Positions 38,744-46,069 of a stretch of DNA of 64,000 nt are shown here, piece by piece. The stretch is from assembly GCF_000369065.1 (NCBI RefSeq), contig NZ_KB849800.1, positions 303,973-367,972 on the forward strand, written 5' to 3'. The position numbers were made by a program, and so were the translations under genes. Below the pieces are notes generated by a model that had not been told where the DNA came from, did not search any database, and saw nothing but the letters and a program-made list of their open reading frames with translations. This stretch comes from Acinetobacter haemolyticus CIP 64.3 = MTCC 9819. GTDB lineage: Bacteria > Pseudomonadota > Gammaproteobacteria > Pseudomonadales > Moraxellaceae. Numbering within the stretch: the first letter of the stretch is position 1; each line of letters starts with the position of its first letter.

Positions 38744-39994
38744 TTATTTTCTCTCTTTGCTACGTTCAGTTTTGTACCACTGTAGTGAATTCCCTTGTAT
38801 CTTATTTTTCAACATGTCGTAGGCTGCTTTAAATACGATGAATAAAAAGATCTGTGAATATGTGATGTAAGATAAAACTGAAAAGAAATAAAGTTGGGGT
38901 TTAACTCTTTCAAGCGATAGGGTGAACCACATTTGTGCGACATATAAACAAAATGATAATGCCCATAACACTGTAAATGGTCCGGGTAAGGTGATCCCCG
39001 CTATGCCAAGTAAGCCAAGTGTTAGAGTGATATGACTCCAAATCAGCGCAGGTACGAATAGGACATAACACATTATGTTGTTGAAAATTTCGATACCAAT
39101 TGGAAAAGGTTTTCTTAATGCAATCGGTAGATATTTACTGGTCACATAGAAATTACCTTGAGTCCAACGTGATCGTTGTTTGACAAAAACACTCAGTGAT
39201 GGCGGGTCTTGTTGCCAACCTACGGCATAAGGTACCCATTTGATTCGCTTTTGCCCTAGAAAGATTCTGAAGCTCATTTCAGTGTCATCAACCAATGATT
39301 TTTCATCAAATCCTCCCAATGTTTCTAGTGCATCCCGCCATATGACATAGTTGGTTCCCATCAAGGTCGATAATTCAAAACGTTGCCATCGGCCTCCTTG
39401 GAAGATCCATTGAAAGAAAATAAACTCGATGGCAATAAAGCGAGTCAAAATACTATCGCGCCAATTTCGGGTGCGGACTTTGCCATTGACGGCAACCAGT
39501 TTTTTATCTGCCAATAAGGTTTGAGCCAATAGTCGAACGCAGTCTGGTTCGGGCGTACTATCGGCATCATAGACAATAATTAACTCACCTTTGGCATGAG
39601 GTAGACCATTGTTTAAGGTCCGAGATTTACCTTTACCTCCCATACCTTTCGGGACATTCACAATTTTAATGCACGGATAAATCTCCGCCATGCGTTCAGC
39701 GATCTCAAGAGTATTGTCTTTAGAGCCGTCATTGATTAATAACACTTCATAGGCATGTGCAGGGTAGTCTTGTTGCGCAATGGCATGGAGCGTATCTTCA
39801 ATCACTACACCTTCGTTATAGGCTGGGATCAAGACACTGAGCATTGGCCACTCAGCGGGCACAGGCAAATTTTCTAACTCTTTGGCTGCATTTTTCGAGT
39901 ATTTCCATGCCTGATAACTTAACCACGCCCAAAAAGCTTGTGGAATCCAAATACCAAGAAAACCAAACAAAAATAGAATATCAATCGCGGGCAT
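38744..39994 (-). CDS. Processive family 2 glycosyltransferase (exopolysaccharide synthase)
   Basis: This 416-residue inner-membrane enzyme has N-terminal and C-terminal membrane helices around a GT2 core. The full processive motif set is present: nucleotide-sugar Asp in INDGSKDNT, DxD in YDADSTPE, acceptor-binding DDTE (LVDDTEMS) and the terminal QxxRW as KQRSRWTQG. It therefore polymerises and extrudes a glycan like BcsA, PgaC or hyaluronan synthase. There is no PilZ domain. The sugar is unknown. It overlaps the preceding gene by 14 bases, and the BcsB-like start follows its stop directly. Confidence 0.88.
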   Translation of the reverse strand: MPAIDILFLFGFLGIWIPQAFWAWLSYQAWKYSKNAAKELENLPVPAEWPMLSVLIPAYNEGVVIEDTLHAIAQQDYPAHAYEVLLINDGSKDNTLEIAERMAEIYPCIKIVNVPKGMGGKGKSRTLNNGLPHAKGELIIVYDADSTPEPDCVRLLAQTLLADKKLVAVNGKVRTRNWRDSILTRFIAIEFIFFQWIFQGGRWQRFELSTLMGTNYVIWRDALETLGGFDEKSLVDDTEMSFRIFLGQKRIKWVPYAVGWQQDPPSLSVFVKQRSRWTQGNFYVTSKYLPIALRKPFPIGIEIFNNIMCYVLFVPALIWSHITLTLGLLGIAGITLPGPFTVLWALSFCLYVAQMWFTLSLERVKPQLYFFSVLSYITYSQIFLFIVFKAAYDMLKNKIQGNSLQWYKTERSKERK

Positions 39995-40886
39995 TGAGTC
40001 TTCTCCTACGAATGATAGAGATGATTAAAATCAAAAGTAATGACCCACCAAGCAACAGCGAAATCCAAGAAACTGAACTACCAAAACTACTTAATAAACT
40101 AGGAAAATGGGTTGAAAAAAGATAGTCAAATGGAATCACAACAGTACTGATTGCAATTAAGAAATAACCAAATAGATTGGTTTCAACTCCGTCAGGGGTA
40201 CTGGTGTAATCAACACGACCAAAACGCCATGATATTCCCAATTGGGGATATTCTATGCTGTTCACAGGCAAGTGTGCTGGAGGATTAATTAAAATTTGAT
40301 AGCCAGAGTTTTGAGCATAGTTATGATTGGCTTGATAAAAGAAGTGCTGATGATGTTGGATCTTACGTGCGGGTATTGGTAGGTTTTGTTTATTATCCGA
40401 TTGAATGATATAGCTACCCGCAGGTTGTGAGATGAGGTTTTCATCCCAGCCTGTTTCAATCAATGTCGCTAATGGTCTCAGACCAATTGCGGTAGAAAAA
40501 GTGGCTTTGGCAGAAAAGTACTTCGAATGTTCCATGTGAAAGAGCGCGATAGGAATTGCGCCGTCATTGACAGCTTTTTTTATCCGATAGTAGGTTAAAA
40601 AACTAAAATACTCATCTGGTAAAATAACGCCTGGTTTTACACCTTTATCAATAAGCTCTTTAAAACTATTCGATTGGAGTTGATCTGCTGTAAAAACGGG
40701 CCACCATGTTGCAGGCTGAGAAAAGATCTCTGAAACCATTTCAGAAGATTGAATATGTGGACTTGACTCTGATTTTGCTGGTTGAATTGAGCAGTGATAA
40801 TACTGCTGATAAAGTTGTTGTAAAGTCATGTCTGGGTAATGTTCGGTTGCAACCAGCAGACCACAAATATTAAGAAGTACTGACAT
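39981..40886 (-). CDS. Unknown membrane protein of the exopolysaccharide operon
   Basis: I do not recognise this 301-residue protein. A soluble region of about 220 residues (PGVILPDEYFSFLTYYRIKKA, PIALFHMEHSKYF) is followed by two C-terminal hydrophobic segments, about residues 232-250 and 272-290, and a strongly basic end (IIRRRRLNARD). The N-terminus (MSVLLNICGLLVATEH) is weakly hydrophobic. It starts one base inside the stop of the upstream gene (TGATG) and overlaps the synthase gene, so its product is made with the synthase. It may be a synthase-associated periplasmic or membrane factor; no function is claimed. Confidence 0.7.
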   Translation of the reverse strand: MSVLLNICGLLVATEHYPDMTLQQLYQQYYHCSIQPAKSESSPHIQSSEMVSEIFSQPATWWPVFTADQLQSNSFKELIDKGVKPGVILPDEYFSFLTYYRIKKAVNDGAIPIALFHMEHSKYFSAKATFSTAIGLRPLATLIETGWDENLISQPAGSYIIQSDNKQNLPIPARKIQHHQHFFYQANHNYAQNSGYQILINPPAHLPVNSIEYPQLGISWRFGRVDYTSTPDGVETNLFGYFLIAISTVVIPFDYLFSTHFPSLLSSFGSSVSWISLLLGGSLLLILIISIIRRRRLNARD

Positions 40887-41635
40887 CAGTGCACCTCTCG
40901 GTCTACTTGTGACAGGTATTCTGTATGTTGTTCGACTTTAAGTTTTAAAACATTCAGCTCTTGTAGTTGTTGTAGGAAATGTGACGTAGGGTGTTGCTCA
41001 TCCATTTGATTTTCATGAATTACGATACTTTTTATTTCACTCAACTCTTCATTGATGAAATGATAGATAATACTATCACCCTCAGTGGATAAGATCGTCA
41101 TAATCTTATTTTGAGTTTCTTTCCAAATATCTTCACCAAGCATTTCTCGAATGAGCACGGTGTTGGTAATTTGAATACTGATCACTTCATAATGATTTTT
41201 ATGAGTCAACTGTAATAGTTTTTTTAGCTGGTCCTGAAAGTGCTTGAGTGCAGTAAGCGGTAAAATATCATGTTGATAATTTCTGTCATAACTTTGAATA
41301 GCTCGATAAGAGGCCAAGGCATTTTTAATATTGTGACGGATCGCACTAAGAAAAACTGGCGCGAGCGGCGCTACAAATAATAGGAGCAGTTGACGCTCGA
41401 TATAAGTTTGATTGGCGAGATCAAGAAAGAAATAGAACGCAATACCGACAAATGCCACCAAACCGAGTATTAATGCCATACCAATATTTAAGTATGCACC
41501 TGCGATGACCAACAATAGCAAGAAAATCCAACTGCCTCGATAAGTTGCTGGCAGCCATTCATAAGCCACTACACCCATGAAGATATGAGCCGAAATGATC
41601 CATAAGACGAGTGCGGGAGCAGGATTTTTTTGCAT
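40886..41635 (-). CDS. Membrane protein with degenerate GGDEF-like domain, first gene of exopolysaccharide operon
   Basis: From the ATG at 41635 this is 249 residues. Four hydrophobic segments lie in the first 115 residues (PALVLWIISAHIFMGVVAY, IFLLLLVIAGAYLNIG, and others). A cytosolic domain follows whose helix and strand pattern (LKHFQDQLKKLLQLTHKNHYEVISIQITN, IREMLGEDIWKETQNKI) resembles diguanylate cyclase domains but lacks the GGDEF signature. A c-di-GMP or protein-interaction role like that of PelD or similar regulators is only inferred. The frame upstream of 41635 lies in IS66 sequence and is artificial. The ribosome site was probably altered by the insertion. Confidence 0.6.
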   Translation of the reverse strand: MQKNPAPALVLWIISAHIFMGVVAYEWLPATYRGSWIFLLLLVIAGAYLNIGMALILGLVAFVGIAFYFFLDLANQTYIERQLLLLFVAPLAPVFLSAIRHNIKNALASYRAIQSYDRNYQHDILPLTALKHFQDQLKKLLQLTHKNHYEVISIQITNTVLIREMLGEDIWKETQNKIMTILSTEGDSIIYHFINEELSEIKSIVIHENQMDEQHPTSHFLQQLQELNVLKLKVEQHTEYLSQVDREVH

Positions 41636-41645
41636 AGTAATTTTA

Positions 41646-41653
41646 GTTTTAAT
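41646..41653. repeat. Target site duplication of the 737-bp IS66 derivative, left copy
   Basis: GTTTTAAT occurs here and again directly after the right end at 42391-42398, the 8-bp size typical of IS66. Confidence 0.9.
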
Positions 41654-41924
41654 GTAACTGTTCCGGGCTGAGGGCCACGGTTTCACCTTGGTGAACTTGA
41701 GCCCAGTGAAATTTGCCCTGTTCCAGCCGCCGGGCACACAGCCAGATGCCCAATCCATCATGTACCAGCACTTTCATGCGATGGCCACGTTTATTACAGA
41801 ACAGGTAAGCACAATGCGGTTTGATGTAGCCAAAGGCTCTCACCACCTGAGCCATGGTCGTATCCATACCTGCACGCATGTCCATGGGCTGAGTAGACAA
41901 CCAGATTTCATCAATGCGGATCAT
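41649..41924 (-). pseudogene. tnpB: Truncated IS66 tnpB
   Basis: The first 90 or so residues of TnpB (from MIRIDEIWLS) are identical to the complete copy. After SPEQL the frame leaves the element and stops within the flanking duplication, losing about 20 C-terminal residues. Confidence 0.9.
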
Positions 41925-42390
41925 GTTGCAAGTGCCTTGAGTAATTCTGCCAAGGCAGGTATTTCTGATGTCTGCCATTTTAGCTGAATATCATTATTCG
42001 TATGAGGCACGGTGATACACAACGTGATCCTCTCATCAATAGGTTGGCTGATTGCAGCAGTGTAAGGCAAAGCAATAAATGCTGGATTCACATGAGTAGG
42101 ATCCTGCACGGCACCCTCATGATGGCTGAAGATCCTGATCCAACGACTGACAAGGTTGGCATTAATACTATGTTGCAGTGCGACCGAAGCGATCGAGGTA
42201 TTAGGATTTTTGCAGGCATTGACAATACTGAGTTTGAATTCTTTGCTGTATTTTCGGCGTTTTTTAGCAACAGGAGGTGTTGCTGAATATATATCCATGT
42301 TCATGGATTAAGTCCCCACTTGTTTTTAGGTGGGAACTAAATTAAGGCTTATAGGATCGCTTGGTAAGGCTGTGTTAGCCGGATGCTTAC
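41654..42390 (-). mobile_element. 737-bp internally deleted IS66 derivative
   Basis: It is identical to positions 37945-38681 of the complete element and keeps the authentic right end. Its left end is GTAACTGTTCC instead of GTAAGCGTCC. Both the real left end and this internal site begin GTAA, so a 1754-bp deletion between two GTAA repeats of a full copy would create it exactly. Alternatively the internal GTAAC was used as a substitute end. It carries intact tnpA and a shortened tnpB and lies about 18 bases or less before the first gene of the exopolysaccharide operon. Confidence 0.92.
41921..42304 (-). CDS. tnpA: IS66 accessory protein TnpA (copy in the 737-bp derivative)
   Basis: This 127-residue protein is identical to the copy in the complete element. 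It could still bind IS66 ends, and the derivative may be moved in trans by the complete element 3 kb away. Confidence 0.9.
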   Translation of the reverse strand: MNMDIYSATPPVAKKRRKYSKEFKLSIVNACKNPNTSIASVALQHSINANLVSRWIRIFSHHEGAVQDPTHVNPAFIALPYTAAISQPIDERITLCITVPHTNNDIQLKWQTSEIPALAELLKALAT

Positions 42391-42481
42391 GTTTTAATAT
42401 TGTCTTTTGTGATAAAAGTAGCACTATTTTATAGTGATTGCGATAGTTTTATGTTGTTGACTTTGTCAAGTAATTTATAGT

Positions 42482-42513
42482 CAGTAACATGTAGTGTTGT
42501 CTATATGTTACTG
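42482..42513 (-). terminator. Possible terminator after the photolyase gene
   Basis: CAGTAACAT and ATGTTACTG form a perfect 9-bp stem with a 14-base loop, but no strong T run follows. The region 42399-42481 probably also holds the original promoter of the exopolysaccharide operon. Confidence 0.35.
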
Positions 42514-42537
42514 AGTCGGTTGATAAATAATCCAAAT

Positions 42538-43968
42538 CTATTCTTTAAAAGCGGCGATAGCCCGTGCTCGGCTACTTTTTAAATCAACGATTGGTATTGG
42601 ATAGTTAAGACTAGAATTCATTTTGTAAGCGTAAGGCTCATGGATGGATTTAGCATCTAAATGAGCAAGTTCGGGAATCCATTGTCGTAAATAGTCGCCA
42701 TTTGGATCAAATTTTTGTGATTGGCTAATTGGATTAAATATACGGAAATACGGTGCAGCATCGGTACCTGTTGAAGCACACCATTGCCAGCCACCATTGT
42801 TTGCAGCTAGATCACCATCTATAAGGTGCTGCATAAACCATTGTTCCCCTTTTCGCCAATCAATCAAAAGATTTTTACTCAGAAACATGGCGCAAATCAT
42901 ACGTACTCGATTGTGCATCCAACCTGTTGCAAGGAGTTGTCGCATACCTGCATCGACGATTGGAATACCGGTATGACCCTGTTGCCATTGTTGCAGCGCA
43001 ACTGGATCATCACACCAGTTGATTTTTTGGGTTGAAAGCTGAAATGGTAAGTGTTTTGAAACACGTGGGTAGTCGAACAAAATATGCTGATAAAATTCTC
43101 GCCAGAGTAGTTCATCCAGCCATGTTTGCTGGCCTTCAGACTCAATCACAAAATCGCCATGTTGTTTACGGAATAGTGCCTGTAGACATTGACGGATAGA
43201 GAGAATGCCAATATTTAAATAAGCAGATAGTTGGCTGGTGCCTGCTTGTGCAGGGAAGTCGCGGGCATTTTTATAATCGTCCAATCTGTCATGGATAAAT
43301 TGATCGAGTAATGTTAATGCATAGGATTCGCCTACTGGCCATTGTTGTGTTAGATGATTAAGTTGCTGAGTATATTTAAGTTGTAGCTCTTTGAAATCTT
43401 CAAGTGAGGGGTACGGATCGATGTTGATCGGCTGCTGCCCTTCAGGTACTGGATAGCATTGGGGTAAGCTTTGTTGCAAGCGTTGATAACAGACTTTTTT
43501 AAAAGCACTAAAAACTTGATAGGGCTGATGGCTCTGATTACGAATCGACGCTACTGGAAAAAGTGTACGGTCATGAAAAAGTACCAGTTCTTTGTTTTGT
43601 TGGTTTAATAATTTTTGTACCTCGTTATCTCGTTTTAGTTCATTAACCCCTAGTTCAATATTGGCATATACCTGCTGAATTGGGATATTTTGCATTAAAT
43701 CTGCAAAGAGCTGTGTTATATCTTTCCAAAGTGGTAAATGCTGAACAATTAAAGGAATATTGAGAGATTGCAACGCAATTTGTAATTGTTGTAGTTGACG
43801 AAGATAGAAGTCGATTTTTATGGGTGCATCATCATGTAGTTGCCATTGTTCAGGTGACAAGATCACTAGCGCAACTGTAGGCCCTGTTTGTGTTGCATGC
43901 CAAAGGGCGGCATGGTCATGGATTCTGAGATCTTGGCGAAACCAAATCAGTTGATAATCGCTTTGCAT
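42538..43968 (-). CDS. phrB: Deoxyribodipyrimidine photolyase (CPD photolyase)
   Basis: This 476-residue flavoenzyme repairs cyclobutane pyrimidine dimers with blue light. The N-terminal antenna domain begins with QLIWFRQDLRIHDH. The FAD domain shows LDELLWREFYQHILFDYP, DAGMRQLLATGWMHNRVRM and the tryptophan-rich NGGWQWCASTGTDAAPYFRIFNP, the photolyase signature. The ATG at 43968 is preferred over one six codons upstream because it gives the standard N-terminus. It is transcribed away from the FKBP gene region, alone. Confidence 0.95.
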   Translation of the reverse strand: MQSDYQLIWFRQDLRIHDHAALWHATQTGPTVALVILSPEQWQLHDDAPIKIDFYLRQLQQLQIALQSLNIPLIVQHLPLWKDITQLFADLMQNIPIQQVYANIELGVNELKRDNEVQKLLNQQNKELVLFHDRTLFPVASIRNQSHQPYQVFSAFKKVCYQRLQQSLPQCYPVPEGQQPINIDPYPSLEDFKELQLKYTQQLNHLTQQWPVGESYALTLLDQFIHDRLDDYKNARDFPAQAGTSQLSAYLNIGILSIRQCLQALFRKQHGDFVIESEGQQTWLDELLWREFYQHILFDYPRVSKHLPFQLSTQKINWCDDPVALQQWQQGHTGIPIVDAGMRQLLATGWMHNRVRMICAMFLSKNLLIDWRKGEQWFMQHLIDGDLAANNGGWQWCASTGTDAAPYFRIFNPISQSQKFDPNGDYLRQWIPELAHLDAKSIHEPYAYKMNSSLNYPIPIVDLKSSRARAIAAFKE

Positions 43969-44035
43969 AAAGTAAGAACCACTCAATTTATTCGAAGTAA
44001 GGTATCTTTCTTATTTTATAAAAGTGAATGTGAAG

Positions 44036-44063
44036 AAAAAGCAAAGCCGAAGCTTTGCTTTTT
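44036..44063. terminator. Terminator of the FKBP isomerase gene
   Basis: A perfect 12-bp stem (AAAAAGCAAAGC with GCTTTGCTTTTT) encloses a CGAA tetraloop. Confidence 0.9.
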
Positions 44064-44085
44064 AGTTGTGCTAATTCTAAAAGAA

Positions 44086-44568
44086 TTAGTGGTGGTGACC
44101 ACCTGCACCGTGTACGTGACCGTGATCTAACTCTTCTTGAGAAGCATCACGAATTTCAACGATTTCTACTTCAAAAGTAAGATCTTGACCAGCAAGTGGG
44201 AAGTTTGCATCAACAACAACGTTGTCGCCTTCGATTGCTTTAACAGTTACGATTTGTACACCATCATCAGTTTGCGCTTGGAATTGCATACCAGGTTGAA
44301 TGTTGTCTACACCTTGGAACATTTGAGCTGGAACTTCTTGAACAAGTTCAGGGTTGTATTCACCGTAACCTTCTGCTGCAGGAACATTTACAGTGAATTT
44401 CTCACCTACAGTTTTACCTGTAAGTGCGTTTTCTAAACCAGGAATGATGTTCCCTGCGCCGTGCAAATATGCAAGTGGTTCACCTTGAGATTTATCAAGT
44501 GTTTCACCCTCAGCGTTTGTTAAAGTGTAGTGGAATGAAACCACGTGGTTATTTGCAATAGCAGTCAT
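44086..44568 (-). CDS. FKBP-type peptidyl-prolyl isomerase, SlyD-like
   Basis: This 160-residue cytosolic protein has an FKBP domain (VVSFHYTLTNAEGETLDKS) with an inserted IF/chaperone flap (EYNPELVQEVPAQMF). The short His-rich tail (HGHVHGAGGHHH) could bind nickel or zinc, as in SlyD. It catalyses cis-trans isomerisation of proline peptide bonds and may help metal protein folding. The tail is shorter than in E. coli SlyD. It is a single-gene unit. Confidence 0.92.
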   Translation of the reverse strand: MTAIANNHVVSFHYTLTNAEGETLDKSQGEPLAYLHGAGNIIPGLENALTGKTVGEKFTVNVPAAEGYGEYNPELVQEVPAQMFQGVDNIQPGMQFQAQTDDGVQIVTVKAIEGDNVVVDANFPLAGQDLTFEVEIVEIRDASQEELDHGHVHGAGGHHH

Positions 44569-44607
44569 GTTGTTAATCCATTCAAAGAGTTCAGGTGTAC
44601 ATCATAA

Positions 44608-44643
44608 AGTGAAAAGTCGATTTTGTTGACTATTTTCCACTTT
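44608..44643 (-). terminator. Hairpin after the NADH dehydrogenase gene
   Basis: An imperfect long stem (AAAGTGAAAAGTC against GACTATTTTCCACTTT, with bulges) lies between the ndh stop and the FKBP start. The terminator role is tentative. Confidence 0.4.
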
Positions 44644-44689
44644 TTGAAACGATTTCGTTATAAATGGGAACGAAATTTATGTTTTCAAC

Positions 44690-45976
44690 TCAGTACAGTT
44701 TAATTTTTGGGCGAACACGACGGGTAAGCAAATCTTTCATGGTTAACATTCCTGCCTGTGTATAACCATGAATGTTGGCTTGATGCAGTCGATACAAAGA
44801 TACATACATCGTTTTGGCAATAAAACCTTGCACACTCACGTCACCCAATAACTCACCTACAGCCTGATTTCGGCTTAATGAAACCAATGAGCCTTTATCA
44901 TTAAAGACAAACATCGGTTGTGGTGAGTGGTTTAAACGTGCTGCCATCGCATCAACTAAAAAACTCGCTTGCTGGCTGGCAACTTGTGCACGAGGTCCGA
45001 GAGGTGGTTGACGTGCATCCAGTTGGCAATGGGCGCAATCTCCAAATGCAAAAACATTCGGATCCGAATAAGTTTGTAAGGTCGCATATACCATTAAACG
45101 ATTGATTTTATCGCGTTTAAAATCATTTAAAGCTTCTAATATCTTAGGTGCTTTAACGCCTGCTGCCCAAACTGTAATATCAGAATGGATGACATTGCCG
45201 TTACTAAAATAGACATTGGAATCATCAACTTTTTGCACTTTGTGCTGGGTTAGAATTTCAATTCCCATTTTTTGCAATTGCTTGGCACTATGTGCTGCTG
45301 TTTTCTCATTGAGTGCTGGTAAGATGCGATCAGAAGCTTCAATGAGGGTAATTTTGACTTGTTTCGGATTGATTTTCTTTAACCCATAGCGATAAAAATT
45401 CTTGGTAGTTTCAATCAACTCTGCTGCAAGTTCAACACCTGTTGCACCAGCACCAACAATCCCGATATTTAAAGCACGTTCAGTCGATTGATTTTGTGCC
45501 TCAATATAAAGATGAAATAAATCTTGTTGGAAAATATCAGCTTGTTGACGACTGTCTAGGAAATGACAATGTTCGCGTACACCTTCTGTACCAAAGTCAT
45601 TTGATACAGAGCCAACTGCGATCACCAATGTGTCATAGTTTAAACTTTGAATAGCAGGGGTGTGTTCTTTAGAAAGCTGTGGAGGAGAAAGTGTAATTTG
45701 TTTTTGATCTTTATTGACAGCAATCAGGGTACCGAGGACGAACTCAAAATGATGCTTTTCTGCGTGGGCGAAATAATTGGTTTGTTCTTCGTGGGGGTTA
45801 AGTGAGCCTGCGGCAATTTCGTGTAGGAGAGGTTTCCAAATGTGGGTGAGGTTCTGATCGACTAAGGTGATTTTGGCTTTTTTATGTTTACCAAAACGTT
45901 CGCCTAGTTGTGTCGCAAGTTCTAAACCACCTGCGCCACCACCCACAATCACGATATGATGTAAGGTTTTGCTCAT
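44690..45976 (-). CDS. ndh: Type II NADH:quinone oxidoreductase (NDH-2)
   Basis: This 428-residue FAD enzyme passes electrons from NADH to quinone at the inner membrane without pumping protons. The FAD motif IVIVGGGAGGLELATQLG is at residues 8-25. A second dinucleotide motif, IGIVGAGATGVELAAEL, is present, as is FAFGDCAHC. The C-terminal region (MYVSLYRLHQANIHGYTQ) contains the amphipathic membrane-binding part. It is encoded alone. Confidence 0.94.
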   Translation of the reverse strand: MSKTLHHIVIVGGGAGGLELATQLGERFGKHKKAKITLVDQNLTHIWKPLLHEIAAGSLNPHEEQTNYFAHAEKHHFEFVLGTLIAVNKDQKQITLSPPQLSKEHTPAIQSLNYDTLVIAVGSVSNDFGTEGVREHCHFLDSRQQADIFQQDLFHLYIEAQNQSTERALNIGIVGAGATGVELAAELIETTKNFYRYGLKKINPKQVKITLIEASDRILPALNEKTAAHSAKQLQKMGIEILTQHKVQKVDDSNVYFSNGNVIHSDITVWAAGVKAPKILEALNDFKRDKINRLMVYATLQTYSDPNVFAFGDCAHCQLDARQPPLGPRAQVASQQASFLVDAMAARLNHSPQPMFVFNDKGSLVSLSRNQAVGELLGDVSVQGFIAKTMYVSLYRLHQANIHGYTQAGMLTMKDLLTRRVRPKIKLY

Positions 45977-45998
45977 GATTAACCTAATTGTTTTTGTG

Positions 45999-46030
45999 AA
46001 AGGATGGTTGGATTATGCCATCCTTTTTTC
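45999..46030. terminator. Terminator between dacC and ndh
   Basis: AAAGGATGG and CCATCCTTT form a perfect 9-bp stem followed by a T run. Confidence 0.65.
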
Positions 46031-46069
46031 AATCTTGTATGGTTAATCTTGAGAAAAATAGTTGGTTTT

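Noticed and set aside
40886..41761. Longer reading frame giving the GGDEF-like protein an extra 42 N-terminal residues
   Set aside because: The extension is IS66 sequence read in the wrong frame; the natural start is the ATG at 41635 outside the element.
36191..42398. Composite transposon formed by the two IS66 copies
   Set aside because: Each copy has its own different 8-bp target duplication, so they inserted independently; the genes between belong to the exopolysaccharide operon.
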